Assembly: GCF_011059185.1 (NCBI RefSeq)
Contig: NZ_JAALFE010000011.1
Span: 89,870 to 153,869 of the forward strand
Reading direction: 5' to 3'
DNA: 64,000 nucleotides
Origin: Paragemmobacter kunshanensis
GTDB lineage: Bacteria; Pseudomonadota; Alphaproteobacteria; Rhodobacterales; Rhodobacteraceae
Both the position numbers and the translations under genes were made by a program. Every line of letters starts with the position of its first letter. Position 1 is the first letter of the stretch. The notes beneath the pieces were generated by a model. That model ran no database searches and was not told where the DNA came from. It saw only the letters and a list, made by a program, of their open reading frames with translations. This document shows positions 54,592 through 64,000 of this stretch, piece by piece.

Positions 54592-55698
54592 TTATCCGTA
54601 GGAAGCCACAGGCGCGCCGAACAGCCCCTCATCGGGGACGATCCCCAGACCCGGCCCCTCGGGCAGGGCGATATGTCCCCCGACGATCCGAATCCCGTTC
54701 CTGTCGTCGTAATGCCCCTCGATATAGGGCTGGGCCAGCCATGCCCCCTCCATCAGGCGGGGGGTGACCGTCGCGCCGACATGGGCGCAGGCGGCGGCGA
54801 TGATGTCGCCGCCCCAACTGTCATCGCAGGTATGGGGCAGGTTGCGCGCGGCGCAGATGTCGCGGAAGGCGCGCATCGGCTGCAGGCCACCGATCCGCGT
54901 GACCTTCATACCGAACCCATCCACCAGCCCGGTTCCCACCGCCGAGAGGACCGTGTTCAGGTTCACGCTGTTCTCGTCCATATAGATCGCGTGGCGCAGC
55001 ATCGGGCGGATCTTCTGCAGATCCTCGACCGTGTTGCAGGGCTGTTCCATGACGAAGGGGATGTCGGGGCATTCGCGCGACAGCGTCAGCGCATCCCGCG
55101 TGGTCAGGCTGCGGTTGCCATCCACCGCCATGCGGATGCCCCTTCCCCGGATCCGCTCCCACACCTTGCGGACGGCCTCGATGTCGATCTCGACCGGGCG
55201 GCCGCCCACCTTGATCTGCAGGCGCGGATAGCCCTCATCCGCCTTTTCGGCGGCCAGGCGGGCGGTCTCATCAGGGCTGTCCACGATGGTGGAATAATAG
55301 GACGGAATCCGATCCGTCAGCGCCCCGCCCAGCAGGGTGGCCACCGGCACGCCCAGCGCGCGGCCCATCAGATCATGCGCGGCGATGTCGATGGCGGCCT
55401 TGGCATAGTTGTGGCCGTTCAGCAGGCTGTCCATACGCCGGTGCAGCGGCAGGGGGGCAACCTCGCAGCCGATCAGGCCTTCGCCCATCGCGGCCAGCGC
55501 CGCCCGTGCGCCACCGACATGCATCTCGGCATAGGTCGCGCCCACCGGGCAGGTTTCGCCCCAGCCGACATGGCCCGTATCCGACACAAGCTTCACCAGC
55601 GTCGTGGGCAGGGTCCAGACTTCGGTCATCGACATGCGATAGGGGCCGTTCTGCACCGGCAGATCATGGGCATGGATGTGGATTTCGACGATCTTCAT
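54592..55698 (-). CDS. HpbD-like 4-hydroxyproline/proline betaine 2-epimerase (enolase superfamily)
   Basis: A 368-residue muconate lactonising subgroup enzyme. Acid/base lysines are at K163 (LQIKVGG) and K265 ([10 protein letters not shown]), and metal ligands near D193 (AVDGNRS), E218 (MEQPCN) and D241 (YMDEN). K163/K265 are the positions known for HpbD of Pelagibaca bermudensis, and long stretches ([34 protein letters not shown]) look nearly the same as that protein as I remember it. HpbD epimerises trans-4-hydroxy-L-proline betaine or L-proline betaine at C2. It heads a unit with the two SDRs; a terminator separates it from the MttB-family gene upstream. Confidence 0.88.
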   Translation of the reverse strand: MKIVEIHIHAHDLPVQNGPYRMSMTEVWTLPTTLVKLVSDTGHVGWGETCPVGATYAEMHVGGARAALAAMGEGLIGCEVAPLPLHRRMDSLLNGHNYAKAAIDIAAHDLMGRALGVPVATLLGGALTDRIPSYYSTIVDSPDETARLAAEKADEGYPRLQIKVGGRPVEIDIEAVRKVWERIRGRGIRMAVDGNRSLTTRDALTLSRECPDIPFVMEQPCNTVEDLQKIRPMLRHAIYMDENSVNLNTVLSAVGTGLVDGFGMKVTRIGGLQPMRAFRDICAARNLPHTCDDSWGGDIIAAACAHVGATVTPRLMEGAWLAQPYIEGHYDDRNGIRIVGGHIALPEGPGLGIVPDEGLFGAPVASYG

Positions 55699-55728
55699 GG
55701 GAAGTCCGTGTTCTGAAGGGAAAAGAGC

Positions 55729-55748
55729 GGCCGCCCCGCAGGGCGGCC
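55729..55748 (-). terminator. Intrinsic terminator of the first MttB-family gene
   Basis: On the minus strand GGCCGCCC-TGCG-GGGCGGCC is an 8-bp stem followed by GCTCTTTTCCCTT. It begins 14 bp after the MttB-family stop and lies just upstream of the HpbD-like gene, so the two are likely separate transcripts despite the same orientation. Confidence 0.75.
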
Positions 55749-55762
55749 AGTGGGGAGAGGGG

Positions 55763-57316
55763 TCAGTATTCGGTATTCAGCGCGTCTTCGGCCGGGATCT
55801 CGCGCTCGCGCCGGGCGATGAAATCGCGCAGCGCCTCATCCACGCCCGCATCCAGCTTCGGTTCCTCATAGTCGCGCAGCAGGGCCCTGGCATGCGCCAG
55901 CGCACGGGCGGTGATCTCGACCGATCCCTCCGCCTGCCATTGCTCGATGGAGTTGTTGTCAAAGAGCCTGGGCATGAAGAAGGCCCGCTCGAAATTCTCC
56001 AGCGTATGGGGATGGCCAAGGTAATGCCCGCCGGGGCCGATATCGCGCACCGCCGCCAGGCCTGCCTCGAAATCGTCCCAGCGCGGGCCTTCGGCCATGC
56101 GATAGCCCATGGCGCAGATTTCGGCATCCACCACGAACTTGGCGACCGAACAATGCATGCCCGCCTCGTTCCAGCCCGCCGAATGCCAGATGTAATTCGC
56201 CCCCGCATGCAGGACGGCGTTCATCGTCATCGCCGATTCATAGCCCGCCTGCGCGTCAAAGGTCTTGGCCCCGCCCAGCAGGTTGCTTGTCCGCCACGGC
56301 ACGCCATAGAAGCGCGCCATCTGCCCGATCATGAAGTTCATCAGGGAAATCTCCGGCGTCCCCGCCATCGGCGCGCCGGATTTCATGGAAACCGTCGACA
56401 GGTAATGCCCATAGATCGCAGGCGCCCCCTTGCGGATGACCTGCGTATAGGCCAGCGCCGACAGCGCCTCGGCATTCAGTTGCGCCACGGCGGGGGCAAC
56501 AGATGCGGGCGTGTTCGCCCCGCCAAGCACGAAGGGAGAGCAGAGGACCGGCTGGTTGCGCCGGATGAAGGCGCGCATGGCGGACAGCATCGTCTCATCC
56601 CACACAAGCGGCGAGTTGCCGTTGCAATTGCCGGTGGTGACGGGGGTTTCTTCCATCACCTCGCGCCCGAAAAGGATCTCGCACATGGCCATGACGTCCT
56701 CGGCGTTCTTGCCGCTCGTGGTCATGCCCATGAAGGTCTTGTCGGAATATTTCATCGAGGAATAGGTGATGTGCAGGTGGCGGTGGCTGACCTTCACATC
56801 CATCGGCTCCACGATGTGATGCGCGCTGGAATGCAGCGCGGGCGACATGTGCGAGAGTTTGTGGAACATGTTCAGATCGCCAATCGTGGGCCAGCGGCGC
56901 ACATCATCCAGATCGCGCAGGAAAGGCGCGCCGGTCATCGGGACAAAGATCGAATGCCTGCCTCCGAAGGGAAGGCTGCGGTCGGCGTTGCGCGCGCGAT
57001 AGGTCCAGCCCGAAGGGATGGTTGAGATCAGGTCGCGCACCATCTCGCGGTCCAGGTAGACCCGGTCGCCCACGACCCTTGCCCCCGCGCGCCGCCAGTC
57101 GGCAAGGGCGATGTCGTCGCGGAAGATCACCCCCACCTCTTCCAGGATCGACATCGACGCATCGTCGATCCGCGCCACCTGTTCCGGCGTCATCGGTTCG
57201 CATTCCGGCAGGCCGCGCTTCAGCGCGGGCAACATCTCGAAATCCGGGGCCGCGCGCATCGCGCGCCGCGCCCCGCGCCCGCCTGCCCGCGCCACCCTGC
57301 CCTGCCCGTCATTCAT
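55763..57316 (-). CDS. MttB-family (trimethylamine methyltransferase-like) protein, first copy
   Basis: A 517-residue TIM-barrel protein of the MttB superfamily, with no amber codon in frame, hence the non-pyrrolysine type. Known members of that type use quaternary amines (MtgB glycine betaine, MtpB proline betaine, MtcB carnitine) and pass a methyl group to a corrinoid protein. Visible blocks include [32 protein letters not shown] and [20 protein letters not shown], the last near the C terminus. No corrinoid protein gene is in the window. Start 57316 is chosen; the frame is open upstream. Demethylation of proline betaine or a relative is inference. Confidence 0.87.
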   Translation of the reverse strand: MNDGQGRVARAGGRGARRAMRAAPDFEMLPALKRGLPECEPMTPEQVARIDDASMSILEEVGVIFRDDIALADWRRAGARVVGDRVYLDREMVRDLISTIPSGWTYRARNADRSLPFGGRHSIFVPMTGAPFLRDLDDVRRWPTIGDLNMFHKLSHMSPALHSSAHHIVEPMDVKVSHRHLHITYSSMKYSDKTFMGMTTSGKNAEDVMAMCEILFGREVMEETPVTTGNCNGNSPLVWDETMLSAMRAFIRRNQPVLCSPFVLGGANTPASVAPAVAQLNAEALSALAYTQVIRKGAPAIYGHYLSTVSMKSGAPMAGTPEISLMNFMIGQMARFYGVPWRTSNLLGGAKTFDAQAGYESAMTMNAVLHAGANYIWHSAGWNEAGMHCSVAKFVVDAEICAMGYRMAEGPRWDDFEAGLAAVRDIGPGGHYLGHPHTLENFERAFFMPRLFDNNSIEQWQAEGSVEITARALAHARALLRDYEEPKLDAGVDEALRDFIARREREIPAEDALNTEY

Positions 57317-57450
57317 GCCATGATCCCCGCTGCCTGATGCCCGGATCAAAGGCCGCGAAGGCCCCCGGCCACAGCAAGCGGCGCGAAGCAATCCGCCCGA
57401 AAAGCGACATCGCCGCCCGGCCTGTCGTTTTCCCAAGGCTTCAGGGGCGC

Positions 57451-58377
57451 TCAGGCCGCCTGCGGCACCAGCCGTTCGATCATCCAGTCCAGAAAGATCC
57501 GCGCCGCCGGATTGGGCTGGCGGCCGATGGGCGTGACGAGGTGATACCGCTCTTCCGGCACCACGCTGTCGCTGCCAAGCCGCACAAGGCGCCCCTCGCG
57601 CAGCGTGTCCTCCAGCAGCACCTCCCAGCCCATCGTTACGCCTTCACCGTTCAGCGCGGCCTGCACCGTGTCGGAATAGTGGTTGAAGCGCAGCCTGCTC
57701 ATGTCCGAGGCCCGCCCCAGCGCGGGGCCAAGCCGCAGCGCCCGCGCCCATTGCCGCCAGGGCATCCAGGCCGGGTTCACGATATCGGACGCGATCAGCG
57801 GCATGTGCAGGATATCGGCGCGGGCAGGTTCGATGCCCAGACGCGCCAGCAGCGCGGGGCTGGCGACGGGAAAGGCGCATTCGGGCCTGTCGGCATGGCT
57901 GACGGCATCCTCGAAGGGCGCAAGGCCATAGCGGATCGCCACGTCAAGCCGCGCCTGCCGCAGGTCCATCGGCATGTCATCGGCGACCAATCTGAGGCGG
58001 ACATGCGGAAAACGTGCCCGGAAATCGGGCAGTCTTGGCATAAGCCAGAACTGATTGAAGGCCAGCGTCACCCCGATGGCCACGGTATCGGGCACCTCGG
58101 GCTGGCGCAGGGTTTCGATCATCTCGGCCATGCGGGCAAAGGCCACCCCCACGGTCGAGGCCAGCGCCGCCCCGGCCGGGGTCAGGATCACCCGGCGATG
58201 CGCCCGCAGGAACAGCGTCTTGTTCAATTCCTGTTCAAGCGCCTTGATTTGCTGGCTGACGGCGGCCTGCGTGACGCCCAGTTCCCCGGCGGCCAGCGTA
58301 AAGCTTCCCAGCCGCGCAGCACTTTCGAAGGTGGACAGCAGGTTCAAGGTGGGCAGGCTGCGGCGCAAGGGTGCCAT
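57451..58377 (-). CDS. LysR-type regulator (GcvA-like), first
   Basis: A 308-residue LysR protein: N-terminal winged helix (about 5-65; FTLAAGELGVTQAAVSQQIK) and a periplasmic-binding-like effector domain (about 92-300). Start MAPLRRSLPTLNLL at 58377 matches the common GcvA-group N terminus; an upstream in-frame ATG at 58419 would add 14 residues. It is divergent from the Rieske oxygenase gene with a 155-bp gap, the classic arrangement for a LysR activator of that gene. Confidence 0.88.
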   Translation of the reverse strand: MAPLRRSLPTLNLLSTFESAARLGSFTLAAGELGVTQAAVSQQIKALEQELNKTLFLRAHRRVILTPAGAALASTVGVAFARMAEMIETLRQPEVPDTVAIGVTLAFNQFWLMPRLPDFRARFPHVRLRLVADDMPMDLRQARLDVAIRYGLAPFEDAVSHADRPECAFPVASPALLARLGIEPARADILHMPLIASDIVNPAWMPWRQWARALRLGPALGRASDMSRLRFNHYSDTVQAALNGEGVTMGWEVLLEDTLREGRLVRLGSDSVVPEERYHLVTPIGRQPNPAARIFLDWMIERLVPQAA

Positions 58378-58421
58378 GGAGGGTCGCTTTTTGATGAAGG
58401 CCGCAAGTAGCATTAGCATGA

Positions 58422-59768
<1,347 letters not shown>

Positions 59769-59773
59769 CGCGC

Positions 59774-60835
59774 ATGGGCAAGCAGCGCCAGAACTGGACC
59801 GCCGCCCCCTGGGACGACCGCGAAGAGCTGGAAGTCGCCATGGTCATCCCGGAAACGGCCGATACCGTGACCATCGCCTTCCGCGCGCCCTCGGGCGCCT
59901 GGTTCGACTATCAGCCGGGCCAGTTCCTGACGCTGGACCTGCCCGTTCCGGGCGGGCCCTTGTCGCGGACCTATACCATCTCCTCCTCGCCTTCGCGGCC
60001 GCTGTCGATCTCGATCACCGTCAAGGCGCAGCCCGGCTCCATCGGCACCCGCTGGATGCTTGACAACCTGAAACCCGGCATGCGGATCAAGGCGCATGGC
60101 CCGGCGGGACAGTTCACCTTCCACCGCCATCCGGCGAAGAAATACCTGTTCATTTCCGCCGGTTCCGGCATCACGCCCATGATGTCGATGACGATGTGGG
60201 CCTGGGATTCCGGCGAGATGCCCGACATCGCCTTCGTCCATGCCGCGCGCAAGCCTGCCGACATCATCTTCAAGCGCCGCCTGGAACAGTTCGCCGCCCG
60301 CGTGCCGGGGCTGCAACTGCGCTTCACCGTCGAAGAGGTGGACCCGTTCGAAGTCTGGTCCGGGTTCAGGGGGCGGCTGAGCCAGATCATGCTGGGCCTC
60401 ATGGCGCCTGACTATCTGGAGCGCGAGGTGTTCTGCTGCGGCCCCGAACCCTTCATGCGTTCGGTGCGGGAAATGCTGGCCTCGCTCGGCTATGACATGG
60501 CGCGCTATCACGAGGAAAGCTTCGCCGCCCCCGCGCTGGAGGAAGTGCCGGTCGAGACCGCCGCCCCCACCGGCGCGGCCGAGATCACCTTCGAAGGCGC
60601 GGGCAAGACGGTCTCCTGCGACGGGGCGGAAACCGTCCTCGCCGTGGCGCGGCGCGCGGGGCTGAACATCCCCTCAAGCTGCAATTTCGGCCTCTGCGGC
60701 ACCTGCAAGGTGCAGAAGACCGGCGGCGAGGTGGTCATGGTCCATAACGGCGGCATCTCGGACGAGGAAATCGAGTCCGGCCTGATCCTGGCCTGCTGTT
60801 CGCGCCCGCAGGGCAAGGTCAGCCTGGCGGTCTAG
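59774..60835 (+). CDS. Rieske oxygenase reductase: FAD/NAD(P) domain plus C-terminal 2Fe-2S ferredoxin
   Basis: A 353-residue ferredoxin-NAD reductase. It has the FAD-binding RTYTISSSPS (about 65-74), the NAD block SAGSGITPMMSM (about 130-141), CCGPEPFM (about 222) and a C-terminal plant-type ferredoxin with CNFGLCGTC ... CC (C-x4-C-x2-C, then Cys; about 305-345). GbcB/HpbC-type proteins of this order feed electrons from NAD(P)H to the oxygenase encoded immediately upstream. Its 3 prime end overlaps the convergent LysR gene by 4 bp. Confidence 0.92.
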   Translation: MGKQRQNWTAAPWDDREELEVAMVIPETADTVTIAFRAPSGAWFDYQPGQFLTLDLPVPGGPLSRTYTISSSPSRPLSISITVKAQPGSIGTRWMLDNLKPGMRIKAHGPAGQFTFHRHPAKKYLFISAGSGITPMMSMTMWAWDSGEMPDIAFVHAARKPADIIFKRRLEQFAARVPGLQLRFTVEEVDPFEVWSGFRGRLSQIMLGLMAPDYLEREVFCCGPEPFMRSVREMLASLGYDMARYHEESFAAPALEEVPVETAAPTGAAEITFEGAGKTVSCDGAETVLAVARRAGLNIPSSCNFGLCGTCKVQKTGGEVVMVHNGGISDEEIESGLILACCSRPQGKVSLAV

Positions 60836-61740
60836 GGGCGCGACTGGGCCAGCAGCCAGTCGCGCACGGCAATGGCGGGGGGCGCAAGCGCCCCGTCGCG
60901 CGGCCAGATGACGTGGAAGTTCAGCCCCGTCGCCAGGGCGTGATCGGTCAGCCGCACCAGAACGCCCTTTTCCACCAGCCCCTCGACCAGATGGCGCCAG
61001 CCCAGCGCCACCCCCTGCCCTTCGATCACCGATTGCACGACCAGCACGTAATCGTTGATCTGCAATCCCTTCGGTGCCAGTCGCCCGGAAATCCCGGCCG
61101 AGGCGAACCAGTCGGCCCAGGTCGCGGCGGTGCGGAACGGCTCTTCCAGATGGATCAACTGGCAGGACAGCAGATCCCCGGCCCGGCCGGGCCGCGCCAC
61201 CTGGCTCAGGTAACTTGCCCCGCAGACGGGATAGATCTCTTCCGGGGCCAGCGGCTCGGCGTGATACTGCGGCCAGTCGGCCGGATCGCCGCCGCGCACG
61301 GCCAGCGGAATCCCCTCGCCCACCAGATCCAGATCCCGGTCCGATGTCTGGATGCGCAGGTCGATCTCGGGCAGTTCGGCCCGGAACCGCGCCATGCGCG
61401 GCACCATCCAGAACGCGGCAAAGGCCGTGGAACAGGACAGGGTGACATGGCTGCCCGTCGCCACCGCCCGCAGATCGCGCGCCGAGCGGCGGATATGCGA
61501 CAGCCCGATGGCGACATCGGCATGGAACTGCTCGCCCGCCTCGCTCAGCCGCACGCGGCGGTATTCGCGCAGGAAGAGCGGGGTTCCCAGATGATCCTCC
61601 AGCCGGGCGATGGCATAGCTGACGGCGGCCTGCGTCATCCCAAGCTCGCGCGCGGCGGCGGTAAAGCTGGACAACCGCCCCGCCGCTTCGAACACGACAA
61701 GGCTGTTGATCGAGGGGATCAGGCTGCGCAGGGTTTCCAT
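60832..61740 (-). CDS. LysR-type regulator (GcvA-like), second
   Basis: A 302-residue LysR protein with HTH FTAAARELGMTQAAVSYAIA (about 26-45) and a substrate-binding domain (about 90-300). ATG 61740 is preferred; GTG 61746 adds two residues. It is divergent from the second MttB-family gene across a 92-bp gap containing two palindromes, and is the natural candidate to control it. Confidence 0.88.
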   Translation of the reverse strand: METLRSLIPSINSLVVFEAAGRLSSFTAAARELGMTQAAVSYAIARLEDHLGTPLFLREYRRVRLSEAGEQFHADVAIGLSHIRRSARDLRAVATGSHVTLSCSTAFAAFWMVPRMARFRAELPEIDLRIQTSDRDLDLVGEGIPLAVRGGDPADWPQYHAEPLAPEEIYPVCGASYLSQVARPGRAGDLLSCQLIHLEEPFRTAATWADWFASAGISGRLAPKGLQINDYVLVVQSVIEGQGVALGWRHLVEGLVEKGVLVRLTDHALATGLNFHVIWPRDGALAPPAIAVRDWLLAQSRP

Positions 61741-61817
61741 AAACACAGTTTATCAAGTCTATCAGAACTTTCCAGCGTCACAGCAAGGCACCATGGCCGT
61801 AACCTGCTGCCAGGTTA
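61739..61817. promoter_or_regulatory. Two palindromes between the second LysR gene and the second MttB-family gene
   Basis: ATAAAC-ACA-GTTTAT (61739-61753) overlaps the LysR start codon region, and TAACCTG-CTGC-CAGGTTA (61800-61817) lies 15 bp before the MttB-family ATG. The first has the AT-rich interrupted-dyad shape of a LysR box and could mediate autorepression; the second could be a target or a transcript hairpin. Confidence 0.5.
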
Positions 61818-61832
61818 TCGAAAGGGCCGGTC

Positions 61833-63398
61833 ATGGCGGATGGGGAACAACAGGACACGCGGCGCCAGCGGGGCGGGCGGTCGCAGCGGCGCGAGGCGCG
61901 GGTCGGCGTCGAACAGGGCACCCACCGCCCCTATATCCAGCGCGGCATTCCCACCTATGACATCCTGTCCGACGAAAGCCTGACCGCGATCGAGGCGACC
62001 GCCGACCGCATCCTTGCCGAGATCGGGATCGAACTGCGCGAAGATGCCGAAGCGATGCGGCTTTACAGGCAGGCCGGGGCGGAGGTCACCGAACAGACCG
62101 AAGGCATCTGGCGCATCCGCTTTGAACCCGGAATGCTGCGCGAGGTGCTGAAGACGGCCCCCGCCGAATTCACCCAGCACGCCCGCAACCCCGCCAACAG
62201 CGTGCGGATCGGCGGGCGGAACGTGGTCTTCGCGCCCTCGTACGGATCGCCCTTCGTGATGGATCTGGACCGGGGCCGCCGCTACGGCACGATCGAGGAC
62301 TTCCGCAACTTCATCAAGCTGTCGCAATCCTCGCCCTGGCTGCACCATTCCGGCGGCACGGTCTGCGAACCGACCGACGTGCCGGTGAACAAGCGCCATC
62401 TGGACATGGTCTATTCCCATATCCGCTATTCCGACCGGGGGTTCCTCGGCTCCATCACCGCGCCGGAACGGGCGGCCGACAGCGTGGAGATGGCGCGCAT
62501 CCTGTTCGGCGAGGCCTTCACCGATGCCAATTGCGTGGTGATGGGCAATTTCAACACCACCTCGCCCCTGGTGATCGACGGGGTCACGGCGGCGGGCATC
62601 CGCACCTATGCCGCGGCGAACCAGGGATCCATCCACCTGCCCTTCCTGCTGGGCGGCGCGGTGGCCCCGCTGACAATCGCGGGCATGGTGGCGCAGGGTC
62701 TGGCGGAATCCATGGCCTCCTGCGCGCTGACACAGCTTGTCCGGCCCGGATCGCCCGCGATCCTTGCCTCGTTCTTTTCCTCCATGTCGCTGCGTTCCGG
62801 CTCGCCCACCTTCGGCACGCCCGAACCGGCGATCGGCTCGCTCGCCATGGGTCAGCTTGCGCGCCGCCTGAACCTGCCCCTGCGCTGCGCGGGGAACTTC
62901 TCCACCTCGAAACTGCCCGACGGGCAGGCGATGCAGCAAAGCATGATGTCGATGATGTCCGCCGTGCAGGGGGGCGCGAACTATGTGCTGCATTCGGCGG
63001 GCTTCCTCGATGGCCTTCTGTCCATGTCCTACGAAAAGCTGGTGATGGACACCGACATGTGCGGCGCGCTGCATGCCTATCTCGACGGGATGGCCGTGAA
63101 CGAGGATACGCTGGCCTTCGACGCGCTGGCCGAACTCGGCCCCGGCCAGCATCTGTTTTCCACCCAGCACACGCTGCGGCATTACGAAACCGCCTATTGG
63201 GACAGCGCGCTGGATGACAACCAGCCCTGGGAAACCTGGGATGAACAGGGCGGCATCGACTATGCCCAGCGCGCCAATGCCCGCTGGAAGAAGATCCTGC
63301 GCGACTACGAGGCCCCGCCGCTGGATGCGGGGGTGGACGAGGCACTGCTGGATTTCATGGCCCGCCGCAAGGCCCAGATGGCCGACATGTGGTACTGA
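61833..63398 (+). CDS. MttB-family (trimethylamine methyltransferase-like) protein, second copy
   Basis: A 521-residue non-pyrrolysine MttB-superfamily protein with no internal stop. It shares the layout of the first copy (GGRNVVFAPSYGSPFVMDLD, SGGTVCEPTDVPVNKRH, GPGQHLFSTQHTLRHYETAY) but is clearly diverged, so the two probably use different substrates. An Arg/Gln-rich N-terminal tail of about 30 residues precedes the barrel. It lies with the Rieske genes and is divergent from the second LysR gene. No corrinoid partner is visible here. Confidence 0.87.
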   Translation: MADGEQQDTRRQRGGRSQRREARVGVEQGTHRPYIQRGIPTYDILSDESLTAIEATADRILAEIGIELREDAEAMRLYRQAGAEVTEQTEGIWRIRFEPGMLREVLKTAPAEFTQHARNPANSVRIGGRNVVFAPSYGSPFVMDLDRGRRYGTIEDFRNFIKLSQSSPWLHHSGGTVCEPTDVPVNKRHLDMVYSHIRYSDRGFLGSITAPERAADSVEMARILFGEAFTDANCVVMGNFNTTSPLVIDGVTAAGIRTYAAANQGSIHLPFLLGGAVAPLTIAGMVAQGLAESMASCALTQLVRPGSPAILASFFSSMSLRSGSPTFGTPEPAIGSLAMGQLARRLNLPLRCAGNFSTSKLPDGQAMQQSMMSMMSAVQGGANYVLHSAGFLDGLLSMSYEKLVMDTDMCGALHAYLDGMAVNEDTLAFDALAELGPGQHLFSTQHTLRHYETAYWDSALDDNQPWETWDEQGGIDYAQRANARWKKILRDYEAPPLDAGVDEALLDFMARRKAQMADMWY

Positions 63399-63404
63399 TC
63401 GCGC

Positions 63405-63423
63405 GGGCGGGCTAAGCCCGCCC
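63405..63423 (+). terminator. Hairpin after the second MttB-family gene
   Basis: GGGCGGGC-TAA-GCCCGCCC is a perfect 8-bp stem, 6 bp after the stop codon, followed by CTTCCCC. It probably marks the transcript end; the T tract is poor. Confidence 0.6.
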
Positions 63424-63514
63424 CTTCCCCCGTCTCTATCCTGCTGACGCCCGACACGGCCGGGTTGCGGCCCTGTGACATGTTCCCACGCCACGCCCAA
63501 GGGAGAGCATCGAG

Positions 63515-63923
63515 ATGAGCCAGGACCTGATCGCCCGACTGGATGACAGGCTGCGCGACAGGCGCGAAAGCTTTGACCGGATCCCTGTCATCGACCTGGC
63601 CCCGCTGCTGGACGGATCCGACAAGATGGCCGTCGCCCGGGCGATCCGCTGGGCGCTGTCCAATGCGGGTTTCATGCAGGTCCGCAATCACGGCATCCCG
63701 CAGGCCATGGTGGAAGACCTTTTCGATGTGACACGCCGCTTCTTCGATCTGCCCGGATCCGACAAGATGGCGCTGCATCTTGGCAAGTCCGGCCCGGCAA
63801 TGCGGGGCTATACCGGGCCTTTCGACAGGGCCACGGATCCCGGCCGCATCCGCGACCTGACGGAAGGCTTCGACATCGGCCCCGAACGCGCGGCCCTTGA
63901 AGGGCCCTTCTTCGGCCCGAACC
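63515..63923 (+). pseudogene. Isopenicillin N synthase-like 2-oxoglutarate/Fe(II) oxygenase, truncated by an insertion
   Basis: About 136 residues of the N-terminal domain of a 2OG-Fe(II) oxygenase: RIPVIDLAPLLDG, SNAGFMQVRNHGIP and RRFFDLPGSDKMALH are the standard order for this family. The catalytic C-terminal half with the HxD...H iron ligands is missing. Similarity ends at EGPFFGPNL, after which the DNA becomes IS-like and a stop follows in the foreign sequence. The remainder may continue beyond the insertion outside the window. The start has GGGAGAG upstream. It probably belonged to the amine-catabolism region. Confidence 0.8.
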
Positions 63924-64000
63924 TGTTGATTTGCGCTGAGAGCTGACCCGGTTGGGCTGAAGATTTCCATTGAGATTTGACCCATGTGACCCTTCCCCGA
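63924..64000. mobile_element. Terminal part of an insertion sequence, probably IS21 family
   Basis: From about 63924 the sequence starts TGTTGATTTGCGC and carries two spaced copies of a TGAGA-N2-TGACCC unit (CTGAGAGCTGACCC at 63937-63950 and TTGAGATTTGACCC near 63972-63985). Repeated subterminal units behind a TG end are typical of IS21-family elements. It breaks the 2OG oxygenase gene. Transposase genes would lie beyond the window, so the family is an inference. Confidence 0.65.

Overview
The window is GC-rich, densely coded DNA of a Gram-negative alphaproteobacterium. A Rhodobacterales/Paracoccaceae-type organism is the best guess: LPS and lipid A genes, the phnCDEE plus phnGHIJKLN layout, an RTX-type giant haem peroxidase with its own type I exporter, and a Pelagibaca-like hydroxyproline-betaine epimerase all point that way. 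No rRNA, tRNA or CRISPR array was seen. The species call is inference.

Layout. (1) 1-10.4 kb, iron and cell envelope: a small unknown gene and hemP; waaA (Kdo transferase), an LpxL-type lipid A acyltransferase, a GT4 glycosyltransferase, manC, a GAF/Fis regulator without an AAA+ domain, and eptA (lipid A phosphoethanolamine transferase) divergent from a PmrAB-like two-component pair. (2) 10.5-24.8 kb, phosphonate uptake and C-P lyase: phnC-D-E-E and a hexapeptide acyltransferase broken by one in-frame TGA; a PhnM-like hydrolase and phnF on the minus strand; then phnG-H-I-[DUF559 module]-J-K-L-N, a DUF1045 2H-phosphoesterase, and a canonical phnM. A DUF559 gene with a perfect 38-bp inverted repeat sits between phnI and phnJ, with ATGA couplings at both ends. 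(3) 24.8-42.4 kb: a PlsC-type acyltransferase, a LuxR-type response regulator convergent with its likely histidine kinase, and a type I secretion locus (ABC exporter, unknown membrane protein, HlyD-type adaptor). These lie next to a 3138-residue secreted protein that carries two complete animal-type haem peroxidase domains, RTX repeats and an alanine-rich insertion.

(4) 42.6-64 kb, quaternary amine and imino acid catabolism: a GlxA-type AraC regulator with a ProVWX betaine transporter; a GntR/FCD regulator divergent from it, heading a tight operon (DapA-family lyase, aldehyde dehydrogenase, ProC-like reductase, FAD oxidase, proline racemase-superfamily enzyme); two SDRs and an HpbD-like epimerase on the minus strand; an MttB-family methyltransferase; and a Rieske oxygenase with its reductase between two LysR regulators. 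A second MttB-family gene follows, and then a 2-oxoglutarate-dependent oxygenase cut short by what looks like the end of an IS21-family element at the window edge. Read together, region 4 looks like a pathway for proline betaine, hydroxyproline betaine or similar compounds: uptake, C2 epimerisation, N-demethylation, ring oxidation, deamination and semialdehyde oxidation to 2-oxoglutarate.
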